From Deltaproteobacteria bacterium (GTDB taxonomy: Bacteria; UBA10199; JADGCS01), in assembly GCA_024233595.1 (NCBI GenBank), contig JACKPK010000001.1, forward strand, positions 1 to 64,000: a stretch of 64,000 bases of DNA, read 5' to 3'. The notes beneath the pieces are model-generated. The model saw only the letters and a program-made list of their open reading frames with translations, had not been told where the DNA came from and searched no databases. Position 1 is the first letter of the stretch; the number at the start of each line of letters is the position of its first letter. Positions 34,663 through 44,909 of the stretch are shown here, piece by piece. Both the position numbers and the translations under genes were made by a program.

Positions 34663-37600
34663 TTAGCTCACGGCCTTCTGACGAGCTTTCCAAATTAAGG
34701 CCACCATCGCCATCCATGCTAAACCTATTATCGGTAAGGTCGCGCCATTTGTTGCGTGGTTTTTTGTATTTAAGCTACAGCCACCAAAGTCAGCTCGGTT
34801 ACCTGGTGTACAACCGTACTGTTCAATGACAGTGCCGTTCTCAATACAGTTAGCCACCTCGTCATAATCCGACTTGCCGTCGCCATCTGTGTCTTTGGCG
34901 ACAGGGTTTGTAGAGAAAGTGACCTCTTGGCCGTCCATCAAACCATCACCATCGGTATCTGCTTTAGTAGGATCTGATTCCAAGAACTCAGGATCCCATT
35001 GGCAGTTGCCGTTGGCATCTTCTTGGGCGTCAGTCAGACCGTCACCATCGGTATCGATTTTTTCGAAACCATTGATACCACAGTAGTAGACCACACAGTT
35101 TTGATCGACTGTCCAAGGGCATAGATCGTTTAAGTCATCTACGCCATCGCCATCAGTGTCCACATGATAAGGCTTTGTCTCTCCAGCATCTACTTGGCCA
35201 TCGCAGTTCCAATCTTCGTCACCGTCACTAATGCCATCAGTATCTGAATCTGGCTTAGTAGGATCTGTTTCTAATCTGTTTGTATCAACAACGCCGTTGT
35301 GGTTAGAATCCTCAATGCCATCACCAATGCAATCACCATCTGTATCGGACAAGATCGGGTCTGTTTCACCCGGATCAACCACGCCATTATGGTTTGCATC
35401 TTCGATTCCATCAGGAATACCATCACCATCGGTATCTAGACCATCTGCAATGCCATTATTATCAGAATCACCGCCGGCTGCATTCGTTTCACTGCCTTCG
35501 TCCCAACGGCAGTTGCCGTTTTTATCTTCGATATGAGAACAAATACCATCGCCATCACTGTCATCACAGATACCATCAGTCTCACCTGTCACAGCACCGT
35601 TGCCTTCGCTAATAGCGGTGTTCACAATCTCCGAATCCACAGGAATACAGTAATTGTAATAACAGCTTCCTTCAGATTCAGGAATCAATGGACAGCCATC
35701 TTCATCATCAGAAATACCATCATTGTCAGTATCCCAATACAGTGGATCTGTACCACGAAGTTTTTCTTCCTTATCGTTCAATTGATCTGAGTCTGAATTG
35801 GCATTCAAAGGATCACTCTCACCTTTGTCGATAACATTATCCATGTTTGGATTTTCTTGTAGATCCGTAAGACCATCACCATCCGTATCTGCAAGAGCTG
35901 GATCCGTATAAGTTGTATAGATTTCTACACCATCAGGAATCCCATCATTATCGGTATCATCATCACTTGGATCAAGCTCAGCGCCTTCAGCGTTGTAGTA
36001 TCCAATTTGGCCATCACCATCTAGATCTACGCCTACAGTTTTATCGTGAATACAGTTTAAATTGGTGTCTTCTAAATAATCAGGCACACCATCTTGATCT
36101 ATATCTGCCGACGCTGAAGGCGTTGTAGATCCATCTACCGTGGTTTGATCGACAATACGGTGACAAGATCTATTTTCTGTATCAAAATAACAACCCAATT
36201 GGCTTTCACAGTTAGCTGAAAGAAAATCAGTCATATCGGCTGCACTGAGGTAAGGCTGACCATGCCAAACACCAATGATATTGCCAACGTTATCAAATGC
36301 GAAGGCAAAGTAATAAGCGCCGGGCTCAGCAGAAATATCGGTTTTTGGAAGCTGACTTTCTACACCATAACTACCACTGCCAACACGTGTTGCTGTGACA
36401 TCGGGAGCCTCTTCTTTATAATCTCCTGAATTGGCAGCTCCAGAAATTGCCATGAACTGGGAACTATCAATATCCAAATTAATAGGAGTTCCTACGCTAC
36501 TTCCAGATGAATAATTATAAGTTCCATCACGTAACGCAGGTCGTAACCCAGAAGGCAATGGAGCGTTTTTCTTCTTAAAATGCCCGTTACCTCTAAAAAT
36601 ACTTGGAGTTGCTATGCCACCAGCACAAGTGTTTGGATTAGTTGGATCAAAAGCTTCGCCAGCATAGTTATCAAAATCTTCACTAGAAACAATTTTATGA
36701 AGTTCAATGGAGGTCACATTACTATTATTGATAAGCGACGTGTTTACATCCAATGCAACTTGGTTTTCACCAGTTGCCCACATCACAATGGCATTTTTAT
36801 CCAACTGCTTAACCTTTGCTTCTTCTAAAGCTTGGGCTCCGCAAAGATCATTTTGACCTAAGTTATTATTGCTTGCTTTATTATGCTTGCTGGCACCAAA
36901 TAGAATACCGCAATTTTGGTTTTGAACAATTGTATTGCCTGTGATTTCGTTATTCTCAGAAGCATCTGCTAAATAAATACCATGCCCCTCATCACAAGAA
37001 CTAGCAACAAAACCATTGTTAAAGATCGCATTGCTGCTAATTTTGTTATTTTTAGAAGGAGTGGTGCCGTAATTCTTAATCTCAACACCATTCTTACCAA
37101 AGTTTGTAACAGAAATTGTACCAGGAAATTTTAAACCGCTGGCGCCTTCCAAAATCAAACCAACACCGTCATTGCTGTATCCTGATTGATTATAACCAGA
37201 TAAGCCAATGTTCGTAAACGAACTTGCTGCACCATACGAGTAGTTAATGTCTACAAACTTCAGTCCATTTGACATGAGATTTTGCAATCCCAAGCCATTA
37301 ATTGTACCACTACTATTTGTTACGCTAATCGCATTAAAATCACTTCCAGAAACAGCACGATACTCAGCACTGATTTCTTCTAACAAATAGTTTTGAACAC
37401 TATTAATTGTAACCAAAGGACCAGTTACCCATCGGAATGATGAACCAGATAAAGCAAATGTACTAGAAGCAGTTAAATTTTCTTCATCATCACTTTCTGT
37501 ACCATTAACAACGATCAATCCAGCAGAAGGGCTTTCCTTGTCTAAATCATAAACATATTCGACACCATTGATGGTCACATCTCGGCATCCTGTTATATTG

Positions 37601-38187
37601 ATTGGTTCGATTGGATTATTATTAACAAGAACATTTTCAAATGTAATTGATTGCGCATTGTTCGAGCATTTAAAAAGAGCCTTTCTTGTGTTTTCTTCAC
37701 CTACAACACTATCTATTTGCAGACCTCGAATAAATACATTTTGCACTTTTTCAATTTCAAAAATAGCTTTATTGGTACCCAAATCATGGATTTCAAATGT
37801 CACTTGGCTACCAGACTCTTGAGCACCAAATTTTAATTGTCGGGTTTCATTGACTTTTGTATTTAGTTTAATTGGACGACGAATTTGAATTGCGTCTGTT
37901 CCCGTTTTAAAAACAATAAAATCACGACACCCTCTTCCTCCAGAAGTGCTCGCATTATACGTATCTAATGCGTGCTGGAGAGAATATGGATAATCACCAA
38001 CATCTTCCCCTGGAGCTGGGTTTTCTGGGTTAACCACTGTACAAGTGTGCTTGTCAGACCCAAGAGTCCAAGAACCCTCATCTGCTTGTACGTTCTCAAC
38101 TACGAGAAACAAAGCCAGAGTCATTAAGACAAAAATCTTAAATGTGATTCCAATTTTATTATTTAGGTTAAGGATAGTGCTTTTCAT
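34663..38187 (-). CDS. Large secreted protein: parallel beta-helix, Asp-rich calcium-type repeats, C-terminal sorting tail
   Basis: 1174 residues. Signal peptide 1-35 with cleavage VQA/DEG. Residues ~60-480 are a right-handed beta-helix of NosD/pectate-lyase-like type (SNAIFNNG, IYLADASENNEITGNTIVQN, ASKHNKASNNNLGQND). Residues ~700-1110 contain over a dozen thrombospondin-type-3-like DxDxDGxxD loops (DTDNDGIPDGVE, DTDGDGLTDLQE, DTDGDGLMDGQE). The end is a three-part tail: FGGCSLN, a hydrophobic helix (LPIIGLAWMAMVALIW) and basic KARQKAVS, resembling cysteine-type C-terminal sorting signals that are cut and lipid-anchored by a dedicated protease. Expected location: cell surface. Neighbours share repeat style. 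No enzyme residues were identified in the helix part. Confidence 0.88.
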   Translation of the reverse strand: MKSTILNLNNKIGITFKIFVLMTLALFLVVENVQADEGSWTLGSDKHTCTVVNPENPAPGEDVGDYPYSLQHALDTYNASTSGGRGCRDFIVFKTGTDAIQIRRPIKLNTKVNETRQLKFGAQESGSQVTFEIHDLGTNKAIFEIEKVQNVFIRGLQIDSVVGEENTRKALFKCSNNAQSITFENVLVNNNPIEPINITGCRDVTINGVEYVYDLDKESPSAGLIVVNGTESDDEENLTASSTFALSGSSFRWVTGPLVTINSVQNYLLEEISAEYRAVSGSDFNAISVTNSSGTINGLGLQNLMSNGLKFVDINYSYGAASSFTNIGLSGYNQSGYSNDGVGLILEGASGLKFPGTISVTNFGKNGVEIKNYGTTPSKNNKISSNAIFNNGFVASSCDEGHGIYLADASENNEITGNTIVQNQNCGILFGASKHNKASNNNLGQNDLCGAQALEEAKVKQLDKNAIVMWATGENQVALDVNTSLINNSNVTSIELHKIVSSEDFDNYAGEAFDPTNPNTCAGGIATPSIFRGNGHFKKKNAPLPSGLRPALRDGTYNYSSGSSVGTPINLDIDSSQFMAISGAANSGDYKEEAPDVTATRVGSGSYGVESQLPKTDISAEPGAYYFAFAFDNVGNIIGVWHGQPYLSAADMTDFLSANCESQLGCYFDTENRSCHRIVDQTTVDGSTTPSASADIDQDGVPDYLEDTNLNCIHDKTVGVDLDGDGQIGYYNAEGAELDPSDDDTDNDGIPDGVEIYTTYTDPALADTDGDGLTDLQENPNMDNVIDKGESDPLNANSDSDQLNDKEEKLRGTDPLYWDTDNDGISDDEDGCPLIPESEGSCYYNYCIPVDSEIVNTAISEGNGAVTGETDGICDDSDGDGICSHIEDKNGNCRWDEGSETNAAGGDSDNNGIADGLDTDGDGIPDGIEDANHNGVVDPGETDPILSDTDGDCIGDGIEDSNHNGVVDTNRLETDPTKPDSDTDGISDGDEDWNCDGQVDAGETKPYHVDTDGDGVDDLNDLCPWTVDQNCVVYYCGINGFEKIDTDGDGLTDAQEDANGNCQWDPEFLESDPTKADTDGDGLMDGQEVTFSTNPVAKDTDGDGKSDYDEVANCIENGTVIEQYGCTPGNRADFGGCSLNTKNHATNGATLPIIGLAWMAMVALIWKARQKAVS

Positions 38188-38214
38188 TGTTTTGTCCTTG
38201 TTTGTTGATAAAAT

Positions 38215-39447
38215 CTAAAATTTTGCTTTTAGCTTTACTGTTAAAGTTAAGATATCGGGAGTTTCTGCTGTCTCCGCTTTTTGCGGAGCATTATTTCCAT
38301 CTTCAAAAAGATAGTCTGTCTGTTCTGAGCCCCACGGATGGCGATAAGACAGACTAGGAACGAATGCTGGTTCTTTAAGAAATCCTAAAACCCCACTTTT
38401 GTCTTCTTCTTCTTTCTTTTTTAAACGCTTCATTTCAAACGCATATTCAGCGCTAAGTATAATTGCTTCTTCTGACTTTCGAACAGCATTCGCATCGTGT
38501 ACAATTAACCCAGCCTCTTCACCAATATTTTTAGCTGTTTCTTCAGTTAAACTTGTCGAGTTTTCATAACCACCTTCAACTGTGGCACCATACGCCTCTA
38601 GACTCATTGAAGCCGATGTTGTTCTGCTAAACACATCGATTCTAGCTTGGGCATCGCCTGCTTTAAAAGCTTGAGTGTGTTGTGCTGATAGACCAATCGC
38701 CAACTCATTATCATGAGGAAGCGCAATATTTTTAAAACTTACACCGCCCTCCATAAAGAATTCACGATCAGTATTTTTTAGGCCTCCATTAAAGAAACTT
38801 TTATCTCCATAGGCAGTAGCGCCAAAAGCTGGTGCTAATAATTTTAATGTCCCATTAAGATCTAAATTCACAGAATCACTACTAAACACTCTAAATTCTT
38901 CTGCTACAAATTCCAAACTCATCACAGGATCGCCATCAACAGCTTGCTGAATATCCTCAATTAAAAAAGTTGCTCCTAATTTTTTATCTTCACTATGAGG
39001 ATAAAGTTGATACGCAATACCCGCATCGATTTTTGTCTCAATATTGCGTTTTGCTTTGGATCCTTCTTCTATATTTTCAGGTTCCTCCAACACTACTTTT
39101 GGCTCAACATCTAACCTGAGGCCAATTTCATGATACTTTTTGCCCGCATAACCAGTTTCAGCAAAAAAACGGAATGGATCCTTTAATCCAAGAAATCCAT
39201 TTGGCTGTCTTATTACAAGTTGATTTTCTGCTTCGCTAATAACAACTTCATCAACAGTTGATCTTGGAAAAGTTTGGTTGATCGCCGCGCCAGCAGAAAA
39301 GCTAAAATCAGGGATATCATCTGTTACCTTAATCTCACCTTTGATTTGAGCTGTTGTTTCTCGATCATCTTTATCTTGGCAACATAAAGGGACACTACCT
39401 GATAATTCAATTTTGCCTTCGGGTGGTAATTTTAGTACATTTGCCAT
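38215..39447 (-). CDS. Beta-barrel-like protein without signal peptide, 410 residues
   Basis: Starts MANVLKLPPEGKIELSGSVP after AAGGACAAC. There is no signal peptide. The body shows alternating polar/hydrophobic segments (FRFFAETGYAGKKYHEIGLR, MSLEFVAEEFRVFSSDSVNL, GTLKLLAPAFGATAYGDKSF, EFFMEGGVSFKNIALPHDNE, ASMSLEAYGATVEGGYENST) and ends in ILTLTVKLKAKF, with a terminal phenylalanine as in outer-membrane barrels. A helical KKEEEDK region precedes the last strands. The family is not recognised. It sits 28 bases upstream of the 1174-residue beta-helix gene and 38 bases downstream of the lipoprotein gene, so the three form an operon. How it would reach the outer membrane without a signal peptide is open. 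Confidence 0.7.
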   Translation of the reverse strand: MANVLKLPPEGKIELSGSVPLCCQDKDDRETTAQIKGEIKVTDDIPDFSFSAGAAINQTFPRSTVDEVVISEAENQLVIRQPNGFLGLKDPFRFFAETGYAGKKYHEIGLRLDVEPKVVLEEPENIEEGSKAKRNIETKIDAGIAYQLYPHSEDKKLGATFLIEDIQQAVDGDPVMSLEFVAEEFRVFSSDSVNLDLNGTLKLLAPAFGATAYGDKSFFNGGLKNTDREFFMEGGVSFKNIALPHDNELAIGLSAQHTQAFKAGDAQARIDVFSRTTSASMSLEAYGATVEGGYENSTSLTEETAKNIGEEAGLIVHDANAVRKSEEAIILSAEYAFEMKRLKKKEEEDKSGVLGFLKEPAFVPSLSYRHPWGSEQTDYLFEDGNNAPQKAETAETPDILTLTVKLKAKF

Positions 39448-39484
39448 GCGTCGTTGTCCTTAATAAAACTATTCCAATACTTTT

Positions 39485-41596
39485 TTATATTCCAAAGCGG
39501 TCCTCAAGTGACCTAACATCCAGATCAAATATCCCTGGGTTCAATGGTTCTATTTTTTTGATCTCAGGGATTGTATTCCATTTTAGTTCGTAAACATCTC
39601 CAGAGGCATCAATAACGTGTAGAACATTACCAAACATTCCAAATTTCTGGGATTGTCCTTGGAACATAATCAAGGGAGCACCTTGATAATCTGATTTTCT
39701 CCACGCTGTATCGCTAGCGTTACGCAAATTTTTATACCAAATACCTAGACTGTCAGTGGCAACAAAGACAGTTCCACCTACTTCAACAACATAATTAATA
39801 CCCGAGAGACTTTTTGGTGTCCCCAATGATTCCAATGAGTCTATGTCTGCACCAGAAAAAGCATCTGTATCACTCCAGAAATAAGGATCATCGTATTTTT
39901 CAAAATGCACACCAATGATTGGTTGCTCAAGAAGGTTGCCACTATCAAATTCTGCTTTACCAGAATTATCCCAATAGGCTCCCCAGCTAGTCAATGCGAC
40001 GACTTCTGATTTGTTATTTGCACCAACAATAAAGTCATAAAACTCAACAGGATTTTTATACCAGGCATACCCAGATTGGTTACTTGAAAAATTGACTAGT
40101 TCCAAACAAACACCAGCTCCCTCATCAGCGCTATAGAAATTACTGCAATTTTCATCTGAATCGACTTCTTCTAACTTAAACAAGTACTGATTTGTACCCA
40201 CATACACATGGTTTTTATTTCGTGCATAGACAGCTTCAAATCCATTTGATTCCAAAGGGTAAATGTTTTTGAATTCTTCTGCAGAATCTTTGTTTGTAAA
40301 AAGTCCTTTATCTGTTGCTATATAAATTATGCCCGTAGCATTAATGCTAACATCTCTAATTTTCCCTTCAACACCAGGAGTTGAGACTTGTTCAAATGAT
40401 TTTCCGCCATCAGTTGTTTTCCAAATGGCTTTTGTGGAATGAAAAAACAGCCCCCCAAAATGAGCGCCATTAACAAGTGACTCTAAATTAGCACTTAAAG
40501 ACACACCTTGGTTTACGAAGCCTTTTACCTTTACCGTAACTTGTTTTTCTGAAGTCACTTCATTTGTATCTGTTACCGTATAAATAACTGTTCTATCTTG
40601 CTTTGCATCTTCAAAATTCAAGGTCCCCGTGCTTTGATCTGGAGAAATTGTTCTAAGACTTTCCTGGTATCTTTCTGATCCATTCCCAACTAAAATTTCT
40701 TCAGTGATTGTAGATGCACCTTCAATACTATAAGTTACTGTGTAATCTTGCCCGTAAATAACCTCATTCGCATTGGCATTTGTGCTTACAAAGATTTTTC
40801 CTTGAAATTCCTTAGGAGCATCATCACTATCATCACCTCCATCATCAGGTTTTTCCACCGCACTCACAGCCAAGGTCTCACTATCGGCAACACCGCCCTC
40901 AGCGTTATAACCTTTTAGATTAAAGCTTGTGCTTTCTTTGCTAGGAGTAAAAGAATACGAACCATTGGCTTCACTAGATGTGCTCACCAAGGCACCGTCT
41001 TGGTAAATTTCAATCAAGCTCAAGGTGCTTTCCCAAGCAATGCTCACTTCGGTTTCGTTGATAAAAACATCGCTGCTGGGAGTTGCTGTAACCGAGCTGA
41101 ACTCATAAGTCGGGATGCAAGCTTCAAACTCGCTGCAATCGGAATCGTCACAATCTGTGGCTCCATCATTATCATTGTCTGTTTCGTCATCACAAACTTC
41201 ATCTGCCACAGCGATTTTTATCTCATCGCCCGAAGCTGTTTCGACTCGGACTTGAAGACTTTGAGATTTTACAATTTTATTTTCTTTATAAATATTTAAA
41301 GTATAGGTGGTGGTTTTTGTCGGAGAAATAGAAGCTGTATCAATAAGAGTATTGCGAACACCAACACCTGGATCGATCATGATATAACCAACTGTGTCGT
41401 TTTTATCAGCAATGTTCCAGCGAATGATTGTTGATTCCCCCCAAGTTAAAACCGCATCATCAACAGTAAAAGAATTGATCGTGATTGAAGTATCAGCAAC
41501 AAGATCTTCGGCGCGGTTGATGTTGGTATCGCATGCTGTTAAAAAAACAAAGCTTGCCAAGATGATGGCGGTAAAAATTTGGTTTAGGTTTTTCAT
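39485..41596 (-). CDS. Lipoprotein with Ig-like repeats and a beta-propeller-like region
   Basis: About 703 residues from ATG 41596 (MKNLNQIFTAIILASFVFLT, then lipobox LTAC and DTN); in-frame ATGs at 41611 and upstream also exist but lengthen the leader. After the lipid cysteine come Ig-like segments (INSFTVDDAVLTWGESTIIR, SSVTATPSSDVFINETEVSI), separated by an acidic MopE-like knot DNDNDGATDCDDSDCSEFEAC. From about residue 400 the repeats KTTDGGKSFEQVS, RDVSINATGIIYIATDKGLF and EAVYARNKNHVYVGTNQYLF look like BNR/Ycf48-type propeller blades. Likely an outer-membrane-anchored surface protein. No catalytic residues of a sialidase were seen. It precedes the 410-residue barrel-like gene in the same direction. 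Confidence 0.85.
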   Translation of the reverse strand: MKNLNQIFTAIILASFVFLTACDTNINRAEDLVADTSITINSFTVDDAVLTWGESTIIRWNIADKNDTVGYIMIDPGVGVRNTLIDTASISPTKTTTYTLNIYKENKIVKSQSLQVRVETASGDEIKIAVADEVCDDETDNDNDGATDCDDSDCSEFEACIPTYEFSSVTATPSSDVFINETEVSIAWESTLSLIEIYQDGALVSTSSEANGSYSFTPSKESTSFNLKGYNAEGGVADSETLAVSAVEKPDDGGDDSDDAPKEFQGKIFVSTNANANEVIYGQDYTVTYSIEGASTITEEILVGNGSERYQESLRTISPDQSTGTLNFEDAKQDRTVIYTVTDTNEVTSEKQVTVKVKGFVNQGVSLSANLESLVNGAHFGGLFFHSTKAIWKTTDGGKSFEQVSTPGVEGKIRDVSINATGIIYIATDKGLFTNKDSAEEFKNIYPLESNGFEAVYARNKNHVYVGTNQYLFKLEEVDSDENCSNFYSADEGAGVCLELVNFSSNQSGYAWYKNPVEFYDFIVGANNKSEVVALTSWGAYWDNSGKAEFDSGNLLEQPIIGVHFEKYDDPYFWSDTDAFSGADIDSLESLGTPKSLSGINYVVEVGGTVFVATDSLGIWYKNLRNASDTAWRKSDYQGAPLIMFQGQSQKFGMFGNVLHVIDASGDVYELKWNTIPEIKKIEPLNPGIFDLDVRSLEDRFGI

Positions 41597-41689
41597 CAAA
41601 GTTTTTCCCATGGTCTGAACCTGTTTAATCATCCCTGATACGCGTTGTATTTTTGGAACCGGACGTTTATTTACAAAAATCACTGTCAA

Positions 41690-41953
41690 GGATTTCCGGC
41701 CCTACATCTGACTTATCGCGCAATCCCTCTAAAATGTTTCGTATCTCAGCCATTTTTTTTGGTGGCTAAGCCTATGTTTTAATTGAATTAAATAATTTGG
41801 CAGAATTTTTATAAAAAAAATTGCCCTAGAAGTGAAAGAACCTGACTGACAACAAGCCTTGGACCCCTTAATTTCCAGGGCTTTGTGGCGTTCTGCTAAA
41901 GAAATTGTCGTAAAAATGCAAATTGAAAATTGTTTTCAGGAAGGTAGGCGGTC
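41690..41953. other. Intergenic region with no recognised gene
   Basis: AT-rich DNA upstream of the lipoprotein gene, likely holding its promoter. A stretch TTAATTGAATTAAATAATTT around 41779-41799 and an A-run at 41812-41822 are the main marks; no coding signal was found. The region continues into the terminator and repeat copy listed next. Confidence 0.4.
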
Positions 41954-41986
41954 AAATGAAAAAGGCCCTCCACATGGAGAGCCTTT
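41954..41986 (-). terminator. Rho-independent terminator for the MopE-repeat gene
   Basis: On the minus strand, AAAGGC and CTCC pair with GGAG and GCCTTT (one internal mismatch, ACAT loop), followed by TTTTTCATTT. It lies about 150 bases beyond the stop of the 814-residue gene, after the single repeat copy. Confidence 0.65.
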
Positions 41987-42047
41987 CTCGACCCAATGTT
42001 CCTCTTTTCGAACCATGCCGGTCCGAAGGAAAATTTTAAAATACTAA

Positions 42048-42125
42048 CTGGATTACGTCGTCGGTCTCCGCCCTCCTCGTAATGACACTTGTCACTGCGA
42101 GAAGTTCTACGACGAAGCAGTCCAG
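42048..42125. repeat. Single copy of the palindromic repeat family
   Basis: CTGGATTACGTCGTCGG begins and TACGACGAAGCAGTCCAG ends a diverged copy of the 21-22 kb unit, with AATGACACTTGTCACTGCGA in the middle. It lies 9 bases beyond the stop codon of the 814-residue gene, the same 3'-flank position as the array has relative to the acyl-CoA dehydrogenase. Confidence 0.8.
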
Positions 42126-42133
42126 TTTCAAAT

Positions 42134-44578
42134 TCATTTATTCTCAATAAACTGCGCTCTTTGACGCAAGGCCAAGGCCAGCAACAAGCCCAAGAACCCA
42201 GCCAACATGGTGGCTGTATCGCCTGGTTTGGCCATGCCGCTTGCGGTCAAATCACAACCGCAACCGCCGCCACCGGTCAATTTGCCACCTGTGGTGATCG
42301 AAATCACTTGCGTGCTCACACAGGTCACGTCGTCGCCGTTCTCGTCCTGACCAAGGATAAAGCCTTGGCAGTCTGCGTCTTCGCAATCAGCAAAGCCGTC
42401 GCCGTCGTTGTCGATGCCATCGCCACAAGCGCTTTCAGAGCCGCTTGCCACGCAGCTGGTGTCAAACATACAGTCGGCATCGTCACAATCGGCACTGCCA
42501 TCAGAATCATTGTCTAGGCCATCGTCACAGATTTCTTCTGGACCAACACCGTTACACTCGTACCAAGTGTCGCAGCTAGGGTCTTCGCAATCTGCAAGAC
42601 CATCTTCATCGTTGTCGATTTGGTCGTTACAGACTTCAACAGCACATTGACGATCGTTGCCAGAGCAATCTTGGTCAATGCCATCACCACAGATATCAAA
42701 CATATCAGGGTTGATGTTGGCATCGCTGTCATCGCAATCACCTTCGTTTTCAGTGTAACCGTCGCCATCATCATCAGTGTCATTGCCGCTGTCATCACAG
42801 CCTTCGTCAATGTCACCGTCACAGTCGTTGTCAGTGTTGTCATCACAAACTTCTTCTGCGCCAGGGTTAATACTCGCATCGGTGTCGTCACAATCACCTT
42901 GTTGCTCATTATAACCATCACCGTCATCATCAGAGCCATTTCCGCTACCGCCACAACCTTCATCAACAAGACCGTCACAGTCGTTATCAACACCGTCATC
43001 GCAGATTTCGTCAGCGCCTGGGTTCACATCAGGATCGTTATCATCACAATCTTCATCTGATGGGTAGCCATCGCCATCGTTGTCATCGCAACCTTCATCG
43101 ATTTCACCGTCACAGTCGTTATCAATGCCATCACAGATTTCTTCCGCACCTGGGTTCACTTCTGGGTTTGTGTCATCACAATCACCATCGTCTTCTGTGT
43201 AACCGTCGCCATCGTCATCTGTTGCAGGGCATTCATCATCTACGCCATCACAGTTGTTATCAACGTTATCTCCACAAATTTCTTCTGCACCTGGGTTCAC
43301 CGCTGCGTTATCGTCATCACAGTCATTGTAACCAGTGAGCTCGTCTTCAGTTTTATAACCCAAATCGCGGTAAGTTTGCGCGTCATCAGCACAGATCTCA
43401 ACAGTGTTAGGCAATAAAACCTCGCCATCGCCAGTGCCTGGCAACACAGTGCCACCCATAGGTTGGGTCGCTGATTTACCGGCATTTGCAATGATGGAAT
43501 CCAAAACAGAGTCATCAAGTTTTGTGATTGTTCCGCTCACAATACCCGCTTTTGAAGGGGTTTTGCGCGCAAAACGTGAGCTTCCTGAAGACCCTAGGCC
43601 AACCTGAATGGTGCCATCAGTCACAACACCAACATCACCAGAGATGTGATCGCTGATTGAGCTGCCTTCTGTTGTACGGCCCCAAGGAGTAAAGTCTTTC
43701 TTACTACCAATATTAATGCCACCAAGGCCGCCTGTGCTGTTATCGCCAGCAGCCGAAGTGTAACCGTCGCCATCAGCATCTTTATACATAGTGATGGTCT
43801 CAGTGCATTCTTCGTCACACCAGTCTGATTTAGGCTGGTTGTAAAGATCGACCTTGCTAAGATCAGTGCCTTCTTTAATGCTGCCTTGGCAAACATGAAT
43901 GTCGCCACCGTTTTTAAAACAGCTTTGGCTAAAGATATCTTCGTAAGCCGCAGAGCCAACAAACACAATACCACGCAAATAAACTTTTTCTGCACCCTCG
44001 CCACATTTAAACGGAGCACCTTCCACTTCTGAAGAATCCACCACAACACGACCGAAGTCATAATATTTAGATGGCTCGCTCACATCGATATCGCAATCAG
44101 GGTAATCAGCAGCATCGATTTCACTTTGCAAAATGTAATTCCCAACATCGGGATTGCTTGAACTCAAGTAATCAGGACCCAAATCAGCGAAATAACTGTA
44201 AGCTGTGTAGTTGGCCCAATTTAAGGAGTAATCAGAGGCGTTACCCACCAACAGGCTCATTTTGTTCTTAAATGTAATCTGGCCATTTGTGAGTTTGATT
44301 GTTTTGACCACACCCGAAGAAGCAGGACAGCTCTCTTTTGTTTGAAACGCGATGTAGTTGTCAGCAACAAAAGCATCGGCATAGGTATCGGAAGTGCGAT
44401 TGATAAAACAACCACCCTCTTCGTCGTCTGCCATGACCATTTCTACCTTACCACGCAGTGTTGAACTGATGCCGGTATCCTTCTCGGAAGTGACAACACA
44501 GAGTTCGGCATGGGCTAAGGAGCTCGTGATGAGCATCATTAAAAGGCCAAAAATAAATGACATGATCTTGTTATTCAT
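42134..44578 (-). CDS. Surface protein with MopE-like Asp/Cys repeats and MYXO-CTERM-like tail
   Basis: 814 residues. Signal peptide 1-24 with cleavage AHA/ELC. The N-terminal half is unrecognised, with scattered cysteines. Residues ~415-770 are a long series of MopE-type motifs: DDDGDGYTEDDGDCDD, NPGAEEICDGIDNDCDGEID and DNDGDGYPSDEDCDDNDPDV, about seven cycles, each pairing a DGDGY loop with a DNDCDG cysteine knot. MopE-type repeats are linked with metal binding. The C-terminus is GGGGCGCDL, a spacer, helix TATMLAGFLGLLLALAL and RQRAQ, very like the MYXO-CTERM sorting signal. Expected to be lipid-anchored on the cell surface. The start is divergent from the 412-residue gene. Confidence 0.9.
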   Translation of the reverse strand: MNNKIMSFIFGLLMMLITSSLAHAELCVVTSEKDTGISSTLRGKVEMVMADDEEGGCFINRTSDTYADAFVADNYIAFQTKESCPASSGVVKTIKLTNGQITFKNKMSLLVGNASDYSLNWANYTAYSYFADLGPDYLSSSNPDVGNYILQSEIDAADYPDCDIDVSEPSKYYDFGRVVVDSSEVEGAPFKCGEGAEKVYLRGIVFVGSAAYEDIFSQSCFKNGGDIHVCQGSIKEGTDLSKVDLYNQPKSDWCDEECTETITMYKDADGDGYTSAAGDNSTGGLGGINIGSKKDFTPWGRTTEGSSISDHISGDVGVVTDGTIQVGLGSSGSSRFARKTPSKAGIVSGTITKLDDSVLDSIIANAGKSATQPMGGTVLPGTGDGEVLLPNTVEICADDAQTYRDLGYKTEDELTGYNDCDDDNAAVNPGAEEICGDNVDNNCDGVDDECPATDDDGDGYTEDDGDCDDTNPEVNPGAEEICDGIDNDCDGEIDEGCDDNDGDGYPSDEDCDDNDPDVNPGADEICDDGVDNDCDGLVDEGCGGSGNGSDDDGDGYNEQQGDCDDTDASINPGAEEVCDDNTDNDCDGDIDEGCDDSGNDTDDDGDGYTENEGDCDDSDANINPDMFDICGDGIDQDCSGNDRQCAVEVCNDQIDNDEDGLADCEDPSCDTWYECNGVGPEEICDDGLDNDSDGSADCDDADCMFDTSCVASGSESACGDGIDNDGDGFADCEDADCQGFILGQDENGDDVTCVSTQVISITTGGKLTGGGGCGCDLTASGMAKPGDTATMLAGFLGLLLALALRQRAQFIENK

Positions 44579-44909
44579 AAGTTTTTCTCCTTTGGGAGCT
44601 TGGGTCGATTTAAACTATCTGAACAAGTTATCGGGAGACGCGCGTAAATGTTGCTTCTTTTTTACTAAATTTTTTATAAGCCTCGCGACATTTACGCTGT
44701 TTGTCAGAACTGTCGCAACATTCATAGCAACCTTTTTGAACAACTGCCGAGAATGAGAACAAGAAAGGTGTCATTCCCGTCCTGATTATAGGGACTTGGG
44801 ACCCTCTTTTTGCGTTAAAAAAAAAGTAAAAAACCAAGCAACATTTGCAGAAAGCGCTCGATAACTGTGAGCGTAAGAAGAATTTCTTCATTATTTTAAG
44901 GAGATCACC
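44579..44909. other. Divergent intergenic region
   Basis: About 330 bases between two strong starts (a minus-strand CTCC-flanked ribosome site at about 44585 and TAAGGAGATCACC before 44910). Both promoters must lie here. It has a poly-A run (44815-44825) and the GCGCTCGATAACTGTGAGCG stretch (44855-44874), in which CGCTC and GAGCG form an inverted repeat that could be an operator. No coding signal is convincing, although a long antisense frame enters from the right. Confidence 0.45.

Noticed and set aside
42620..43060. Long hydrophobic plus-strand frame (VITVTVVVSVVI-like)
   Set aside because: Reverse strand of the Asp-rich MopE repeats; GAT/GAC codons read as ATC/GTC on the other strand.
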